Below, piece after piece: positions 54,349-64,000 of a stretch of 64,000 nucleotides of DNA (positions are counted from its first letter, which is position 1; the number at the start of each line of letters is the position of its first letter). The position numbers and the translations under genes are program-made. The stretch is from Linderina pennispora (Eukaryota; Kickxellomycota; Kickxellomycetes; Kickxellales; Kickxellaceae), in contig NW_024468255.1 in NCBI RefSeq assembly GCF_002104995.1, positions 62,001 through 126,000 of the forward strand, given 5' to 3'. The notes below the pieces were generated by a model. The model did no database searches. It had not been told where the DNA came from and saw only the letters and a list, made by a program, of their open reading frames with translations.

Positions 54349-55373
54349 TATTAAAATGACCCGAGGACGTTAAGGAAAGGGGTGACGGTGCCCAAATTAT
54401 AATATCAGATGTATGCAGGAAATAAAAAGGACGGATATTCGAAGAAATGGAATCAAAAGAAGAGGGTAAATGCGGCGGCGAAACCGGGAATCCAGGCAGA
54501 CGCCGACCGGCTAGCACCAATATATTTTTCTTCAAAGTTTCAACCGGCTGTGCCAGAGTGGGCTGCAGAAATATAAACAACTATCGTCGAAATACTAAAG
54601 GTGACAATTACGCGTGGCGGACTCGAGCAGCTCAATACTGCAACCACCATTGCAAGCAGATTGTCAGCAAAAGAAACAACAACCAAGAAGTCAGGACAAC
54701 AAGAAGCGGGCGATAATATGTGTCTCCTCCCCAATAACATAGACCATGGTCTGTTAGCAGAAAAGCCTCCCTGTTTTGGATGCTTTCACAATGCGTGCAT
54801 TACTTTGGTCGAAAAGGGGGTTCCAGTCCATTGTTTCCTGGCTTGTTAAAACGAGAATTACACTGACAGTATTTGGTTCCACACATGAAGCATGCCGTTG
54901 CCCAGCCTCTCCGTCGAAGTTGAGCCAGGCGCCAGTAGCCGACGTGGCGAGATGGAGCTGGCTAGTGTTACCCACATGCTGCGCCAGGTCGCTGCGACCC
55001 TGGCAAGCACTGGAGTTCCATGGCCGGGTGAAATACAGCATACATCTGGGTCTGTGGGCTGTCGGTAGCCCAGATTTGTTTCTGGGGAATCGTAAAGGTC
55101 AATGAGCAGGCACTTGGCCCTTGGAAAATGGTGGCCGGCACGCGGTCCTGAATCCAGTGATCCAGCCAACCAGACCGACTCGCTATGAGCCAGGGGCAAG
55201 CAGTCTAGGAGATGAGCCAAAATCAGCAGCAGCCACAAAGGGCTGGCTGGGGTCCGGGACACAAGCCCGCCTGTCTGTGCTCTTCTATTTCTTACCCCAA
55301 AAAAATAAAATAGCCGTATATTTTTTCGTTCTTCTGGTTTCTACTTGCTTTTTCAACTACTTTTCATATCACG
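54349..55373. other. divergent intergenic region before the decarboxylase
   Basis: No gene seen. Divergent promoters of array member 4 and the decarboxylase are expected here. Confidence 0.4.
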
Positions 55374-57047
55374 ATGCCACCTGTCCAGGACGCTGAGAAA
55401 GCCAGTAGCACTGTTACTAAAGGGCCATCGCCGCTGTCATCATTGCCATCATTGTCATCATTGTCACCATTGTCACCATTGTCATCCGAGTCGCAGGCAG
55501 AAGAGCTCAGGGCGCTGCTGTCAGAGGCAGCCAATGTGTTTGCAGGCTACGTTGATGAGGCAGCTAGAGACTCGTCCGACGTCATTAAGAATGCATCGCC
55601 GCAGCAGTTGTTGGCAGCACTCGATCTGAGGCTGCCCGAAGACGGCGTAGGTCGGGACGGTATCTGGAACGACATTCACAGCATCTGCGACTCGGCAGCA
55701 AACACGTGGAACAAGGGCTTCTTGTTCAAGTTGTTTGCATCGCCAACGCCGATTGGGGTGGTCGGTGAGGGACTTACAGCGCTGCTCAACAACAACTCCC
55801 ATGTCTACGAATCATCGCCGACTGCCACTGTTCTGGAGGCCACACTTGGCTCGAAACTCGCTGAGATGGCCAACTTCCCGACGGACACTGCGGCGGGACT
55901 CACATTCCCTGGCGGATCATACTCGAACATGCATGCGCTGATGACTGCTCGCAACCAGCGATTCTGCGAGCTCAAAACTGGTGGGTTTGCTGCATTGGCA
56001 GGCGTGAGGCCAGTCGTCTTCACCAGCCATCATGGGCATTATTCGATCGACAAGTCTGCGGTGGCAGCCGGTATTGGCCTTGATAACGTTATCAAGGTGC
56101 CGACTGATGCAAACGGCCGGATGGATCCACAGGCACTGCGGCATCTGGTTGCCCAATCAATTGCCGCTGGTGCCACGCCATTCTTTGTGAATGCCACAGC
56201 CGGAACTACGGTGCTTGGCGCGTTCGACCCAGTGGCCGAAATTGCCGATATCTGTGAAGAGTTCTCAATGTGGCTTCACGTTGACGGATCCTGGGGCGCG
56301 CCGCTGGTGCTGTTTGGCGACCGCGAGGCAACAGGCTTCGAGTTTCCAGCAGGGAAAATCAACTCGCTCACTGTGAATCCGCACAAGCTGATGGGTGTTC
56401 CCCTGCAATGTTCGTTCCTGATCATGCGCGATGGGCTCGGGACCATGAAGGAGTCGCTGGGACTCAATGCCAGCTACTTGTTCCACCAGCAGACACACGC
56501 AGACGATATGCTATCAGTAGGCGGTGATCCTGCTTCAGCCGCCTGTGCGAGACTGGGCGGCAGCTGGGACGTGGGTGACGCGACCATGGGATGTGGCCGG
56601 CGGCCAGATGCGATCAAGCTGTGGGTGAGCTGGAGATACTACGGGACAAAATACTTCCACGACCGTGTCGTTCGCGCCCGGCAGCTGGCTCTGGATTTAG
56701 CTTCAATGGTGGAGACCCGGCAAACCGCAGAGGGCCAATGGCGGCTATTCACCCGGCCGCAGAGCAACTGCGTATGCTTCTGGTTTGTGCCTCATGGCAT
56801 TGGTGAGGAGGACCTAGGCGAAGTTACCAAGGCAATCTGCCATCACATCAACAAGGCAGGCAAGATCCTAATTGACTATGCTACTGTGGATCTGTACAAG
56901 CCATTGCCTGGCCAGGCGATCGGTGAAAGATACCAGATCCCTACGTTCTTCCGCATCCCGCTAAACAACCCGGCCGTCGATACAAGCACATTGGAACAGA
57001 TTCTGTCGATTATCGAGGGAGCATCTGTTGAACTCTACCACCAGTAG
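55374..57047 (+). CDS. group II PLP-dependent decarboxylase (glutamate/cysteine-sulfinate decarboxylase-like)
   Basis: A 557-residue enzyme. Residues 1-55 are Ser/Leu/Pro-rich, then the fold follows: FPGGSYSNMHALMTAR (about 178-193), HHGHYSIDKSA with His222 to stack on PLP, HVDGSWG with Asp304, and NPHKLMGVPLQCS with the PLP lysine Lys338. GCGRRPDAIKLW is typical of the animal GAD/CSAD/ADC group. Possible products are GABA, hypotaurine or beta-alanine; substrate choice cannot be read. The N-terminal Ser-Leu-Ser stretch is encoded by a 9-bp repeat. It has no close homologous neighbour here, but 7TM receptor genes lie on both sides. Confidence 0.88.
   Translation: MPPVQDAEKASSTVTKGPSPLSSLPSLSSLSPLSPLSSESQAEELRALLSEAANVFAGYVDEAARDSSDVIKNASPQQLLAALDLRLPEDGVGRDGIWNDIHSICDSAANTWNKGFLFKLFASPTPIGVVGEGLTALLNNNSHVYESSPTATVLEATLGSKLAEMANFPTDTAAGLTFPGGSYSNMHALMTARNQRFCELKTGGFAALAGVRPVVFTSHHGHYSIDKSAVAAGIGLDNVIKVPTDANGRMDPQALRHLVAQSIAAGATPFFVNATAGTTVLGAFDPVAEIADICEEFSMWLHVDGSWGAPLVLFGDREATGFEFPAGKINSLTVNPHKLMGVPLQCSFLIMRDGLGTMKESLGLNASYLFHQQTHADDMLSVGGDPASAACARLGGSWDVGDATMGCGRRPDAIKLWVSWRYYGTKYFHDRVVRARQLALDLASMVETRQTAEGQWRLFTRPQSNCVCFWFVPHGIGEEDLGEVTKAICHHINKAGKILIDYATVDLYKPLPGQAIGERYQIPTFFRIPLNNPAVDTSTLEQILSIIEGASVELYHQ
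55436..55489 (+). repeat. 9-bp coding microsatellite (TCATCATTG-like)
   Basis: About six imperfect units, with TCATCATTG, CCATCATTG and TCACCATTG variants. They encode Ser/Pro-Leu-Ser triplets in the decarboxylase N-terminus. Confidence 0.75.
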
Positions 57048-57336
57048 TCTCACTGAGAATGCTTCGCCTAGTGTACTTTATGCGCCATTGCCAACGTCTT
57101 GTAGAAAGAAAGCGAGAATAATATATAGCTACGAACACCGTACCAGTCCACCGTTATCAAGCCAACAGGCCGGGTGTGTGCATTACCTCTGCCCGTATTC
57201 TCGCTGATCCATTCGGCCGGCGTCATCCCCACAATGAGCCTAGTATTAATGAGAAGCATGAGGCAAATTGCAGGTTTCTGCGAGATTATCGCTTAATTTC
57301 TTTGGTTCTCCCTTTAGCCTATTCGCCATTTCAATC

Positions 57337-58230
57337 ATGACTCAGGGATTCTGGTTCATAGGATCGGTTTGGATACCGGAACAGCCGCCGGCAATGGGCG
57401 ACGGGAGTAGCAAAACGGTCCACGTGTTTGAAACTTGGGCGGCAGTAGTCTGTGCTCTGCTCTGTGCTGTCACCCTGGTATCCAGCTACAAGACAATAAG
57501 GCGGTTCCGGGTTTACTTTGAGGACGATGCACCAGCAAACAGCTCACCATCACTATTCTTGCTCCCCTGGCTCTCGTGCAGCGACATTGTGGCTACTGTA
57601 GCCAACATGATGCTTCTGGGCTTTGACCATGTCGGCAGCGCGTCCAGTATACGTCTTCGCATGGCACGCCGCGTGCTACTGACGACGCAGCTATCGTACA
57701 TGTTTACCTACGTTTTGCTATCGATCCATGTGCTATCGCGAGTCGGAGCTGTCAATCCTAGATTCGAGCGGAAATACTACGAGTACTACGGACCGGCCGC
57801 AGGTCTTTTGGCCTTTTTTGTGACGCACGAGATTATTGCGACGCTGCCAGGCTTCTACACATTTTACAGATGGCTCATGCCACTGGCGACAATGGCCTGC
57901 ATCTGTACGGCAGCAGTGGTGGCGCGTTCCCCCAAGCCGGTCGTGCCTGCCGAAGCACCACCTGCTGATACGCGCAGGCTAGATGAGAGTGATGTCGATG
58001 AACTGGCTCTAGGTGACTGCGCAGATTATGCAGACTATGCCAAGTATGCGGCTGCTCTATTTGCAGCCTTCCATGCTCCATGGATGCTTGTCTCTGGGGG
58101 CTCTTGCTTGGTGTACGTGCCATGCATGATCCTTTGCGCACGAGGGCTCCTACCCCTTGGCCTGATCACCAAATGCCCTGTCATTATCAATGAACACTCC
58201 CAGGAGCAAGAGCATGAGCACCAAGAATAG
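57337..58230 (+). CDS. short divergent 7TM receptor of the family A type
   Basis: A 297-residue membrane protein. The start ATG at 57337 (MTQGFWF) precedes the hydrophobic core. It shares with the genes at 14914 and 59395 the TM2 piece LSCSDIVATVANMMLL (compare SIAVCDLIYSVSQLFVF), and YYEYYGPAAGLLAFFVTHE before and in TM4 (compare YYEVASFFIGFFVTHP). After the fourth or fifth segment it carries an acidic loop (RRLDESDVDEL) and ends with a tail rich in Glu/His/Gln. The region normally between TM5 and TM6 is reduced, so it may be a degenerate or specialised member. Confidence 0.6.
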   Translation: MTQGFWFIGSVWIPEQPPAMGDGSSKTVHVFETWAAVVCALLCAVTLVSSYKTIRRFRVYFEDDAPANSSPSLFLLPWLSCSDIVATVANMMLLGFDHVGSASSIRLRMARRVLLTTQLSYMFTYVLLSIHVLSRVGAVNPRFERKYYEYYGPAAGLLAFFVTHEIIATLPGFYTFYRWLMPLATMACICTAAVVARSPKPVVPAEAPPADTRRLDESDVDELALGDCADYADYAKYAAALFAAFHAPWMLVSGGSCLVYVPCMILCARGLLPLGLITKCPVIINEHSQEQEHEHQE

Positions 58231-59394
58231 ACAAAATATGGTGTCCATACCTTTTTCTTAAAAGGGGAGCTAATCCAATTGAAATACACATGTTGCTGAG
58301 CTGCTGTGTCTTTTTTCCTTTCATGCACACTAGATGCAAAGGAGGCTGTGAAGCAGAAAAGCGGCCGCCTGTTCTTTCAGCGCGACGGACCACAGGCTGG
58401 GAAGCGGGCCCTCAGCCTTTTCCCTACCTCTGACGAAATTAAGAGCCTTGATCAAACCCAGCCCGGCGGTGTCGTAAAAGTATTGATTGTCTGAACGCCA
58501 ATCTATAAAACATGATCAACATCTAATATGTCCATCCATCATCTGTGACCAGTGTGCACATGTATTTTTGGCATACTCACCGTCACTCAGAATGCATCTT
58601 TTGCGAAATATTTGCGCTACCGCTGTCCCAAGATTCTCGCTGTTGGAACCGGCTCATAATTGCTGGCACTATTTTGGTGATCCTTTCTCACCTCTTTCAT
58701 AAGTCAATGCTACATCCCCACCCACTTTCACACTTGCAAGGTCACTTCGGCTGGAATCTGCTCAAGCTTTGCTCCACTCTGTGAACTTGTACTGGACATG
58801 CTGTGCAGCTCCTCGGATGTGCCACGTTCATAATTGGCCTTTGTGGTAAAGAGTGCGAAGATTTGTCACCGTCTACAGTGCGAATATGAATCTAAAACGC
58901 GGCAACTGCGAACAGCACGCCTGCTGGGCGATTGGGCAGGCGCTCGTCGGCCACTGTAAGGCTTGCAGAAGAGTGCACTTCCTGAGTCTGCATCAAGCGC
59001 AAATGTGGAGCAGATGCTGGCTCAGAGCCAACCCGGGCCCATTCACAGATTCGAACAACTATAAATGGCAGCGAGCATGGCCACCATTGTCCAGGCTTCA
59101 TATATCCATTTACCTTCACCGCTCAAGAGAGAACACACCTCAAATATGAATATTTATCATTAAGCAGCACCATCCTTTAGATGTCCTATCTGTCTTTGCT
59201 ACCAGCCCTTTCGTTTTTGTGCTGCTAGTTGTCGCTTCTTTGTTGTTATTCATGCCTATCATATACAAATAGCCTCACCATTTATATTTTAACCTCTTTA
59301 TACCCTTATTGCCCACTTCACCTTTCTTGTTTTCCTCCAACCACTAGCTTCAGTCTATATTTGTGTACTTTTTCAAGCTTGTTTAAACACCACA
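58231..59394. other. intergenic before the second family A receptor
   Basis: No gene supported. A 17-base sequence shared with the CHAP-3 promoter lies at 58563-58579. Pyrimidine-rich near 59200-59390. Confidence 0.4.
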
Positions 59395-60453
59395 ATGGCT
59401 AATGGCTTTCCCTCTCCGCCCTTTGGCCCCCACGGCGTACTTGGTCACTGGGCCGTTGTCGGCCACGGTTTTAGCATTGCCTCTATAATATCGTCAATCT
59501 TCGTCATCTTCGTTGTTGCTATCGCCTGTTGGCACAGCCGTCTCTATTACAACCGCCCCTCGTTCCGCCTCTCCGCGTGGATTGCAGTATGCGATGTCAT
59601 CTACGCTGTCTGCCAGGTCTGCACGTTTGACAACCAGCTCATGACGTCTCTGCCCATGATTAATCTGCGCGCAATCAACTGGATGATGAAAGGATCGGTA
59701 CTGTCGTTCATCTTGCTCTCGGTATGCCTCGGAATCCACCTCATCCTGACTGTAGTTATGCGCAAGAAGCACCTTGCTGACAAAATCCAGTATTGGTACG
59801 AGCCAGTCAGTCTAGTCGCCGGGTTCTTGATCTCCCACCCGATCATGTACCTCTACGATGGCGTGCAGTGGAAGGTCAACTCGCAGGGGTTCCACTTTAT
59901 CGGAGACCCGAATACATTCAAGCGAAACAGCTGGCTTATCCTTTGGGGCTGGGTGTTTGCTGGCGTAATATTCCTGGTTGCAGTGTCATTTATGGTCTAT
60001 ATTGTGATGCTCAGCACGTTTCGTGGCACGATCCAGTACATGCAGATGCCTGAAGGCGATGATGGCCTCGAGACCCTCACTTCCTCATCCATGAGCAAGG
60101 AGCGCAAGCGACTAATCCGCTCAGTCATCATGCGTATTGCCATGTACCCTGCTGTGCCGATTTTCACGCAGGGCTGGGTACTTGCTGCCAACACGGTCAC
60201 CACTCTGCCGTACTGGCTCTACGTTGTAGCCAGCCTGATGCCCGCACTACAAGGCGCGTTCAATTTCCTCGTATTCCTGTTTAATCCGGCTTGGGATGGC
60301 CAGCGCAGGATGCTTATCGATCCTTTCCTTAAGCGCATCGGAAAGAAGCAGAAGCAGAAGCAAAAGGACCTCGAGTCTGGAAGCGCAGACATGTTTGTGT
60401 ACCACACAAACGACTCGACCATCAGGCTTTCGCCGTATCAGTCGCGTAACTAA
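59395..60453 (+). CDS. seven-transmembrane receptor, family A, second full-length member
   Basis: A 352-residue receptor clearly paralogous to the one at 14914: GVLGHWAVVGHGFSIAS before TM1, RPSFRLSAWIAVCDVIYAVCQ in TM2, WYEPVSLVAGFLISHPIMYL in TM4, SKERKRLIRSV leading into TM6, and YPAVPIFTQGW. The tail after TM7 is basic (KKQKQKQKD) and then Ser-rich. It probably acts at the plasma membrane. Ligand unknown. It is convergent with ELF1, about 180 bp apart. Confidence 0.8.
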   Translation: MANGFPSPPFGPHGVLGHWAVVGHGFSIASIISSIFVIFVVAIACWHSRLYYNRPSFRLSAWIAVCDVIYAVCQVCTFDNQLMTSLPMINLRAINWMMKGSVLSFILLSVCLGIHLILTVVMRKKHLADKIQYWYEPVSLVAGFLISHPIMYLYDGVQWKVNSQGFHFIGDPNTFKRNSWLILWGWVFAGVIFLVAVSFMVYIVMLSTFRGTIQYMQMPEGDDGLETLTSSSMSKERKRLIRSVIMRIAMYPAVPIFTQGWVLAANTVTTLPYWLYVVASLMPALQGAFNFLVFLFNPAWDGQRRMLIDPFLKRIGKKQKQKQKDLESGSADMFVYHTNDSTIRLSPYQSRN

Positions 60454-60632
60454 GATGCGCCTCCCAATCCTTACTGCTACCAAAATGTTAGACCTCTGCC
60501 ATGCTCTGTGCAGTTTACCCTCTCGTGGACTATAAAAAGCAAACTAATGTATCGTGCGTTGCTAATGCTGCTGCAAAGTTACAAGGGGGGTAGATGGGAA
60601 AGAAACGCAACCTGTTACGCCAAATAGTGTAT

Positions 60633-61007
60633 TTAGAAGTCGTCTACATCCGATCCATCCGACAGCTGCTCTGGTATTCCGTACTCGTCGTGGGGAGCTG
60701 CGGCTGAATCTTCCATGCCACGTGCAGACGGCAGCGGGGTCCCGCTGTAATCATCGTCCTCGTTGTGCTTGGCCTCTTCGCAAGCATCAACCCACTCGCT
60801 GTAGACGTCGATCGGCTCGCTAAGGTGGGTCAGTGCTGCCTGGTACGTGGCCGAACACACCTTGCACTTCAAATTGCCAACCTTGTGCTCCTTGTCCATA
60901 GACACGATAATAGACTTTTCGTGGTTGCAGAACAGACAGTCGAATGTCGTGTCCAGCTTGGGTTTTTCCTTCTTTACGATTTTGCGTGACGACTTTCTTT
61001 TGCCCAT
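60633..61007 (-). CDS. ELF1: transcription elongation factor Elf1
   Basis: A 124-residue protein. The start MGKRKSSRKI at 61007 is the typical basic N-terminus. The zinc ribbon has Cys24, Cys27, Cys48 and Cys51, with FDCLFCNHE and LKCKVCSATY around them, then DVYSEWVDACEE (about 67-78), all family hallmarks. Elf1 binds RNA polymerase II and helps it through nucleosomes. The acidic C-terminus (DDDYSG, DGSDVDDF) is also typical. The frame extends upstream to 61139, but the family start is clear. Confidence 0.96.
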   Translation of the reverse strand: MGKRKSSRKIVKKEKPKLDTTFDCLFCNHEKSIIVSMDKEHKVGNLKCKVCSATYQAALTHLSEPIDVYSEWVDACEEAKHNEDDDYSGTPLPSARGMEDSAAAPHDEYGIPEQLSDGSDVDDF

Positions 61008-61351
61008 GGTATATGTGAACGGCTGTGTAAATGAATAGGAGTGGGGTTGAAATTGGCTTTCTCTGGAATTCCCAGAGCACGCAAAATACACTCTTGGACT
61101 GTAGAGAGGCCTTGGTTGTGGGATCGGATTGGATCGCAAAATTTGGATGCTAACTGCTGCCGGCCACCAGTGCGTCGCCGCTGCCGGTGTAGCAATAGCC
61201 CAGGCGGACTGCTACATCCAAACAAGGAGATGGAGCTATTTTATTGTGGAAACATTTAGTCGGTACTCTTACACGAAATAAAAAAAACAATGCGATGATA
61301 TGAAGGAAAGACAGGTGCTAGCAACAGTAAAAAAAGGTACAAGGCAAGATT
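61008..61351. other. intergenic between ELF1 and array member 5
   Basis: ELF1 promoter; no gene seen. Confidence 0.4.
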
Positions 61352-62884
61352 TTAGAGAAGATGGCGGTCTCCGGGCAAATGGTAATTCAAGCCATCTGAG
61401 GCATCATCATGGCTCCACGTCAAGGCGGCGTGGACAGGCTCAGGATATGTGATCGGTGAATGTAGCGGCGAGCGGCTTAAAACCGGACCCAGTGGCGAAC
61501 GACTCGAGCTCGGAGCCATGTGCGGGGCGTTGTGTGGCGGAATCACCAATGGGTTCTGCAAGGCGTTCTCGGACTGCCGTCCCTTGCGGCGTAGCGTCCT
61601 GCGCACGCCGCTATTATTTTTCTCAGCACTAGTATCGGCTGGGATGCTGAACGGGTCGTCGCCGCTCGTCAGTGTCGTGGCAGTAGCCGGCGACACAGGC
61701 TGGATGTTGAAGGGGTCGGGTGTGGGCATAAATTTGTGTGTTGACATGCGCCTGCTGTCTAGGCTTACGTCCGAGTGGTTGCCGTACTTGATGGGGTCAA
61801 TAGCGCTGTCGGGGCGGTTCTGTCTGCTGCCCTTACCGTGGTTGCGCTTCAACTCATCGCCGTAGTAAAAATCGACATTGCGCGAGTTCGAGTACATGTA
61901 TGATGAGTCGTGCGGGTTGTAGGCATGGCTGCTGAAGGGTGCGGTCGAGTGAAGGATGCTTGTACTGGTAGTGTTTGATACAACGTCATACTGGCGCTGC
62001 AGACCGTCGTCACGCAACTTCTTGGTCCAATGGCGCAGGTACTGCTTGCGGCGGAATATGCAGTTGAACATGGGTGTGAACATGATGGTCCACCAAACCA
62101 AATTGCATGCAATATGATCCAGACCCGTGGTAACTAGCCGCAGCTTACCATTAAACGGGTAGGTTGGGTGCGTGTAGTGCATGGTGGTAGTGAAGATGAG
62201 GACAGCAAACACTACCAGGCAGCAGAATGCCATCTCACGGCTCTCGTTGAAGGAGCTCTTGATCCGACGGATCTTCCAATTGATGACAGCCACAACCACC
62301 CACGCAACCCAGATGAACGCAAACAGGGACGCCTTGTATCCACTCGTATATACACACACATCCAGCATGTCTACGTACTGGATCGTGACCTTCTGCGACA
62401 GCACCTGTGAGATGATGCCGTAGATAAGGAGAAGGCCGCAGAAAATGATGAATGGCAGGTACAAGCCAAACCCATTGAATGGCTGGTTGAGCCGGAACAC
62501 ACGGTACAACCCGTATGAGCGCAGGGCAATCAGCGAGCTCACAGTGCAGACACCGAGCAACACGCGCACCCACACACCGAACGCCTTGCAGTTTGTCAGT
62601 GCAGTGCCACTCAAATGGACGATTCCATTGGCCTGCAGGTCGCCAATAAACCACAGCACAAACGATATGTATACTCCGACCATGATCATTGGGCTCTTTG
62701 ACTTTAATGGCGGATAGCTGCGGTTCCATATCAGAAACACCACGGCCAGCAGGTCGATGGCGTAGATGGATGCAAACACGACGAGCAGCGCGAGCTCATT
62801 CTTTCCGATCGGGTCCAAATGGTAGCCAAGCAACCTTGCGATTTCCACCCGGTTCTGCTCCTTAGGTGTCAGTGAAAAGGACAT
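61352..62884 (-). CDS. 7TM receptor, class-C-like array member 5
   Basis: A 510-residue receptor. Start MSFSLTPKEQNRVEIARLLGY at 62884, then HLDPIGKNELA. Motifs: NRSYPPLKSKS, WFIGD, LTNCKAFGVW (TM3 Cys), DVCVYTSG (loop Cys), RRIKSSFNESRE, and the tail motif LRDDGLQRQYDV. The tail is about 220 residues, Ser/Pro/His-rich with a basic patch (RRTLRRKGRQSE), the longest of the five. Most similar to member 4. Ligand unknown. Confidence 0.82.
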   Translation of the reverse strand: MSFSLTPKEQNRVEIARLLGYHLDPIGKNELALLVVFASIYAIDLLAVVFLIWNRSYPPLKSKSPMIMVGVYISFVLWFIGDLQANGIVHLSGTALTNCKAFGVWVRVLLGVCTVSSLIALRSYGLYRVFRLNQPFNGFGLYLPFIIFCGLLLIYGIISQVLSQKVTIQYVDMLDVCVYTSGYKASLFAFIWVAWVVVAVINWKIRRIKSSFNESREMAFCCLVVFAVLIFTTTMHYTHPTYPFNGKLRLVTTGLDHIACNLVWWTIMFTPMFNCIFRRKQYLRHWTKKLRDDGLQRQYDVVSNTTSTSILHSTAPFSSHAYNPHDSSYMYSNSRNVDFYYGDELKRNHGKGSRQNRPDSAIDPIKYGNHSDVSLDSRRMSTHKFMPTPDPFNIQPVSPATATTLTSGDDPFSIPADTSAEKNNSGVRRTLRRKGRQSENALQNPLVIPPHNAPHMAPSSSRSPLGPVLSRSPLHSPITYPEPVHAALTWSHDDASDGLNYHLPGDRHLL

Positions 62885-64000
62885 AGATGGTAGCGTCTAT
62901 ATAAATAATTACTATTTACAAGTGGTAGTTAGCTGAGATGGCAGAAGAAATGAAAAAGGGAGACAGCTGGATAGCTATAGCGTTGGCCATGGTGCTCGTA
63001 GGGGAATAGGAAAGGGGGACTGCGAACAAACAACCCACAGCAACCCTCATGGAGCAACTCAAAAAGAATGCGCCCGCTGTTCGATGATGGACCCAGTGAC
63101 CTCAGTCACAAAATCATGGCCACATTCCATGTGGAATGGCCTCCCTCCCGCCATACGCGTGTGGGGGTCTGGAAAGAGCTTTAATACAATACTGGTTTCC
63201 ACCCTTGGCAGGAATTTGCAGATTTTCCCATGGACTAGAGAGAAGAGGGGAGCGCTGCCAACGCATGCGCCCAGTGCATCTGCGCATGCCACAAATCAGC
63301 GATGTCCGCGCTATGGATCTACACCCAGCCCATACCAGCGCGCAATTTCCGTACAGTCTGTGAAGCTGCAATTATAGAAGAGCCGATTTGGAACAGAGGA
63401 GAAGGCTGTCATTCACAATCCGGCGAATAGTTTGTGCTGATCCATGGTCCTGCAGCCCCAAGCACTCCATGAACAGACCGCCACCGCTGCCACCATGAAT
63501 GCGGTCCAACCACATAGTAATATCCGGCCATTATAAGCTATACGTACCTGGCGATCTATGATAAGGATCCTTGTGTCGGGAATAAATGAACGACTCAAGC
63601 AAGGTGTAGTGGGTTGGAAACGGGTTGGCTCCTTGGTTGCAGCAGTAAGTAGAAATGGCCGCGTAAAGAAAAAAAAAATCAGGCTCGAGCCGTGAAAGAT
63701 ACAGGATATGCAAGAAAGAGGGGAAAAAAAGGTTGAGGAAGAGGGTGAGCAGGAACCGACGATCCACCAGCGCGCGAGGAGGCAGAAAGAGCAGCTTTAT
63801 ACTGTTATAAGGCCAAAGCTCGTAGCGTTAGCTCAACCGATTTTTTAGACCACAGTTGCTCTACAATGCTGATGCTTTTGCAGTCGGGATCGGACGCAAA
63901 AGCTTCCTTTATTCTGGGTCCATGCTGGATTTGCCAGAATATAGCCCATCCCAGCACAAGAGAAAGCCGAATCGGCCGGAAATTACAGCACTCGGGTAGG
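62885..64000. other. intergenic, right end of the window
   Basis: No supported gene: only the promoter side of array member 5 and short frames. A purine-rich poly-A stretch at 63669-63678 and TTTTTT-type runs are present. Confidence 0.4.

Noticed and set aside
1-64000. CRISPR arrays, insertion sequences or prophage
   Set aside because: No direct-repeat/spacer arrays, transposase or phage structural genes seen. The GH24 and CHAP genes carry fungal signal peptides and TATA promoters, so they are not part of a prophage.

Overview
The window is nuclear DNA of a fungus. The single-copy eukaryotic genes are fungal in type: a SAGA ubiquitin protease (Ubp8), the proteasome ubiquitin receptor Rpn13, the Golgi tether subunit Cog5, transcription factor Elf1, mitochondrial pyruvate carrier Mpc1, a CLC exchanger, a methionine-permease-like carrier and a mitochondrial-type cysteine synthase. 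Every protein gene reads as one open frame with no obvious intron, while a tRNA-Tyr gene carries a short intron of eukaryotic type. Secreted bacterial-type lysozymes and CHAP hydrolases, many 7TM receptors and near-absence of introns suggest an early-diverging lineage such as Kickxellales (Coemansia-like). That placement is inference, not proof.

Layout. 0-2.4 kb: the 3' end of a Kex2-processed-looking repeat protein, then three small cysteine-rich genes. 2.4-11.5 kb: housekeeping and transport genes (permease, MPC1, DUF3020 protein, UBP8, aquaglyceroporin), with one secreted CHAP protein at 4.4 kb. 12.5-26.3 kb: secreted peptidoglycan hydrolases (two GH24 muramidases and three CHAP enzymes behind the same SH3b-like domain), interrupted by a 7TM receptor and a CLC exchanger, with tRNA-Tyr and tRNA-Ile between the last members. 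27.4-28.2 kb: a decayed COQ5/UbiE-like methyltransferase. 28.3-32 kb: a cyclin-like protein and RPN13. 32-36.4 kb: an A+T-rich tract without intact genes. 36.4-39.6 kb: cysteine synthase and a diverged APH-like kinase. 40-43.3 kb: four tandem small single-pass membrane proteins. 43.6-46.7 kb: COG5. 46.8-62.9 kb: five related minus-strand receptors resembling the class C GPCR core, plus two plus-strand 7TM receptors of another family, a group II PLP decarboxylase and ELF1.

The most striking system is the hydrolase set. Six secreted proteins combine one cysteine-bonded SH3b-like module with either a glycan-cutting (GH24) or a peptide/amide-cutting (CHAP) domain, as phage endolysins do. Fungi lack peptidoglycan, so bacteria are the likely target. 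Upstream of five of the six genes lie MEF2/Rlm1-type MADS-box-like sites (core TATTTTTAG and close variants) and a TATA box about 70-125 bp before the ATG. All eight exact TATTTTTAG copies that I found in the window lie in these upstream regions, suggesting a shared regulon that could be tied to cell-wall stress signalling.

All coordinates and motifs were read by eye. Family assignments rest on recognisable motifs, not on a database search.
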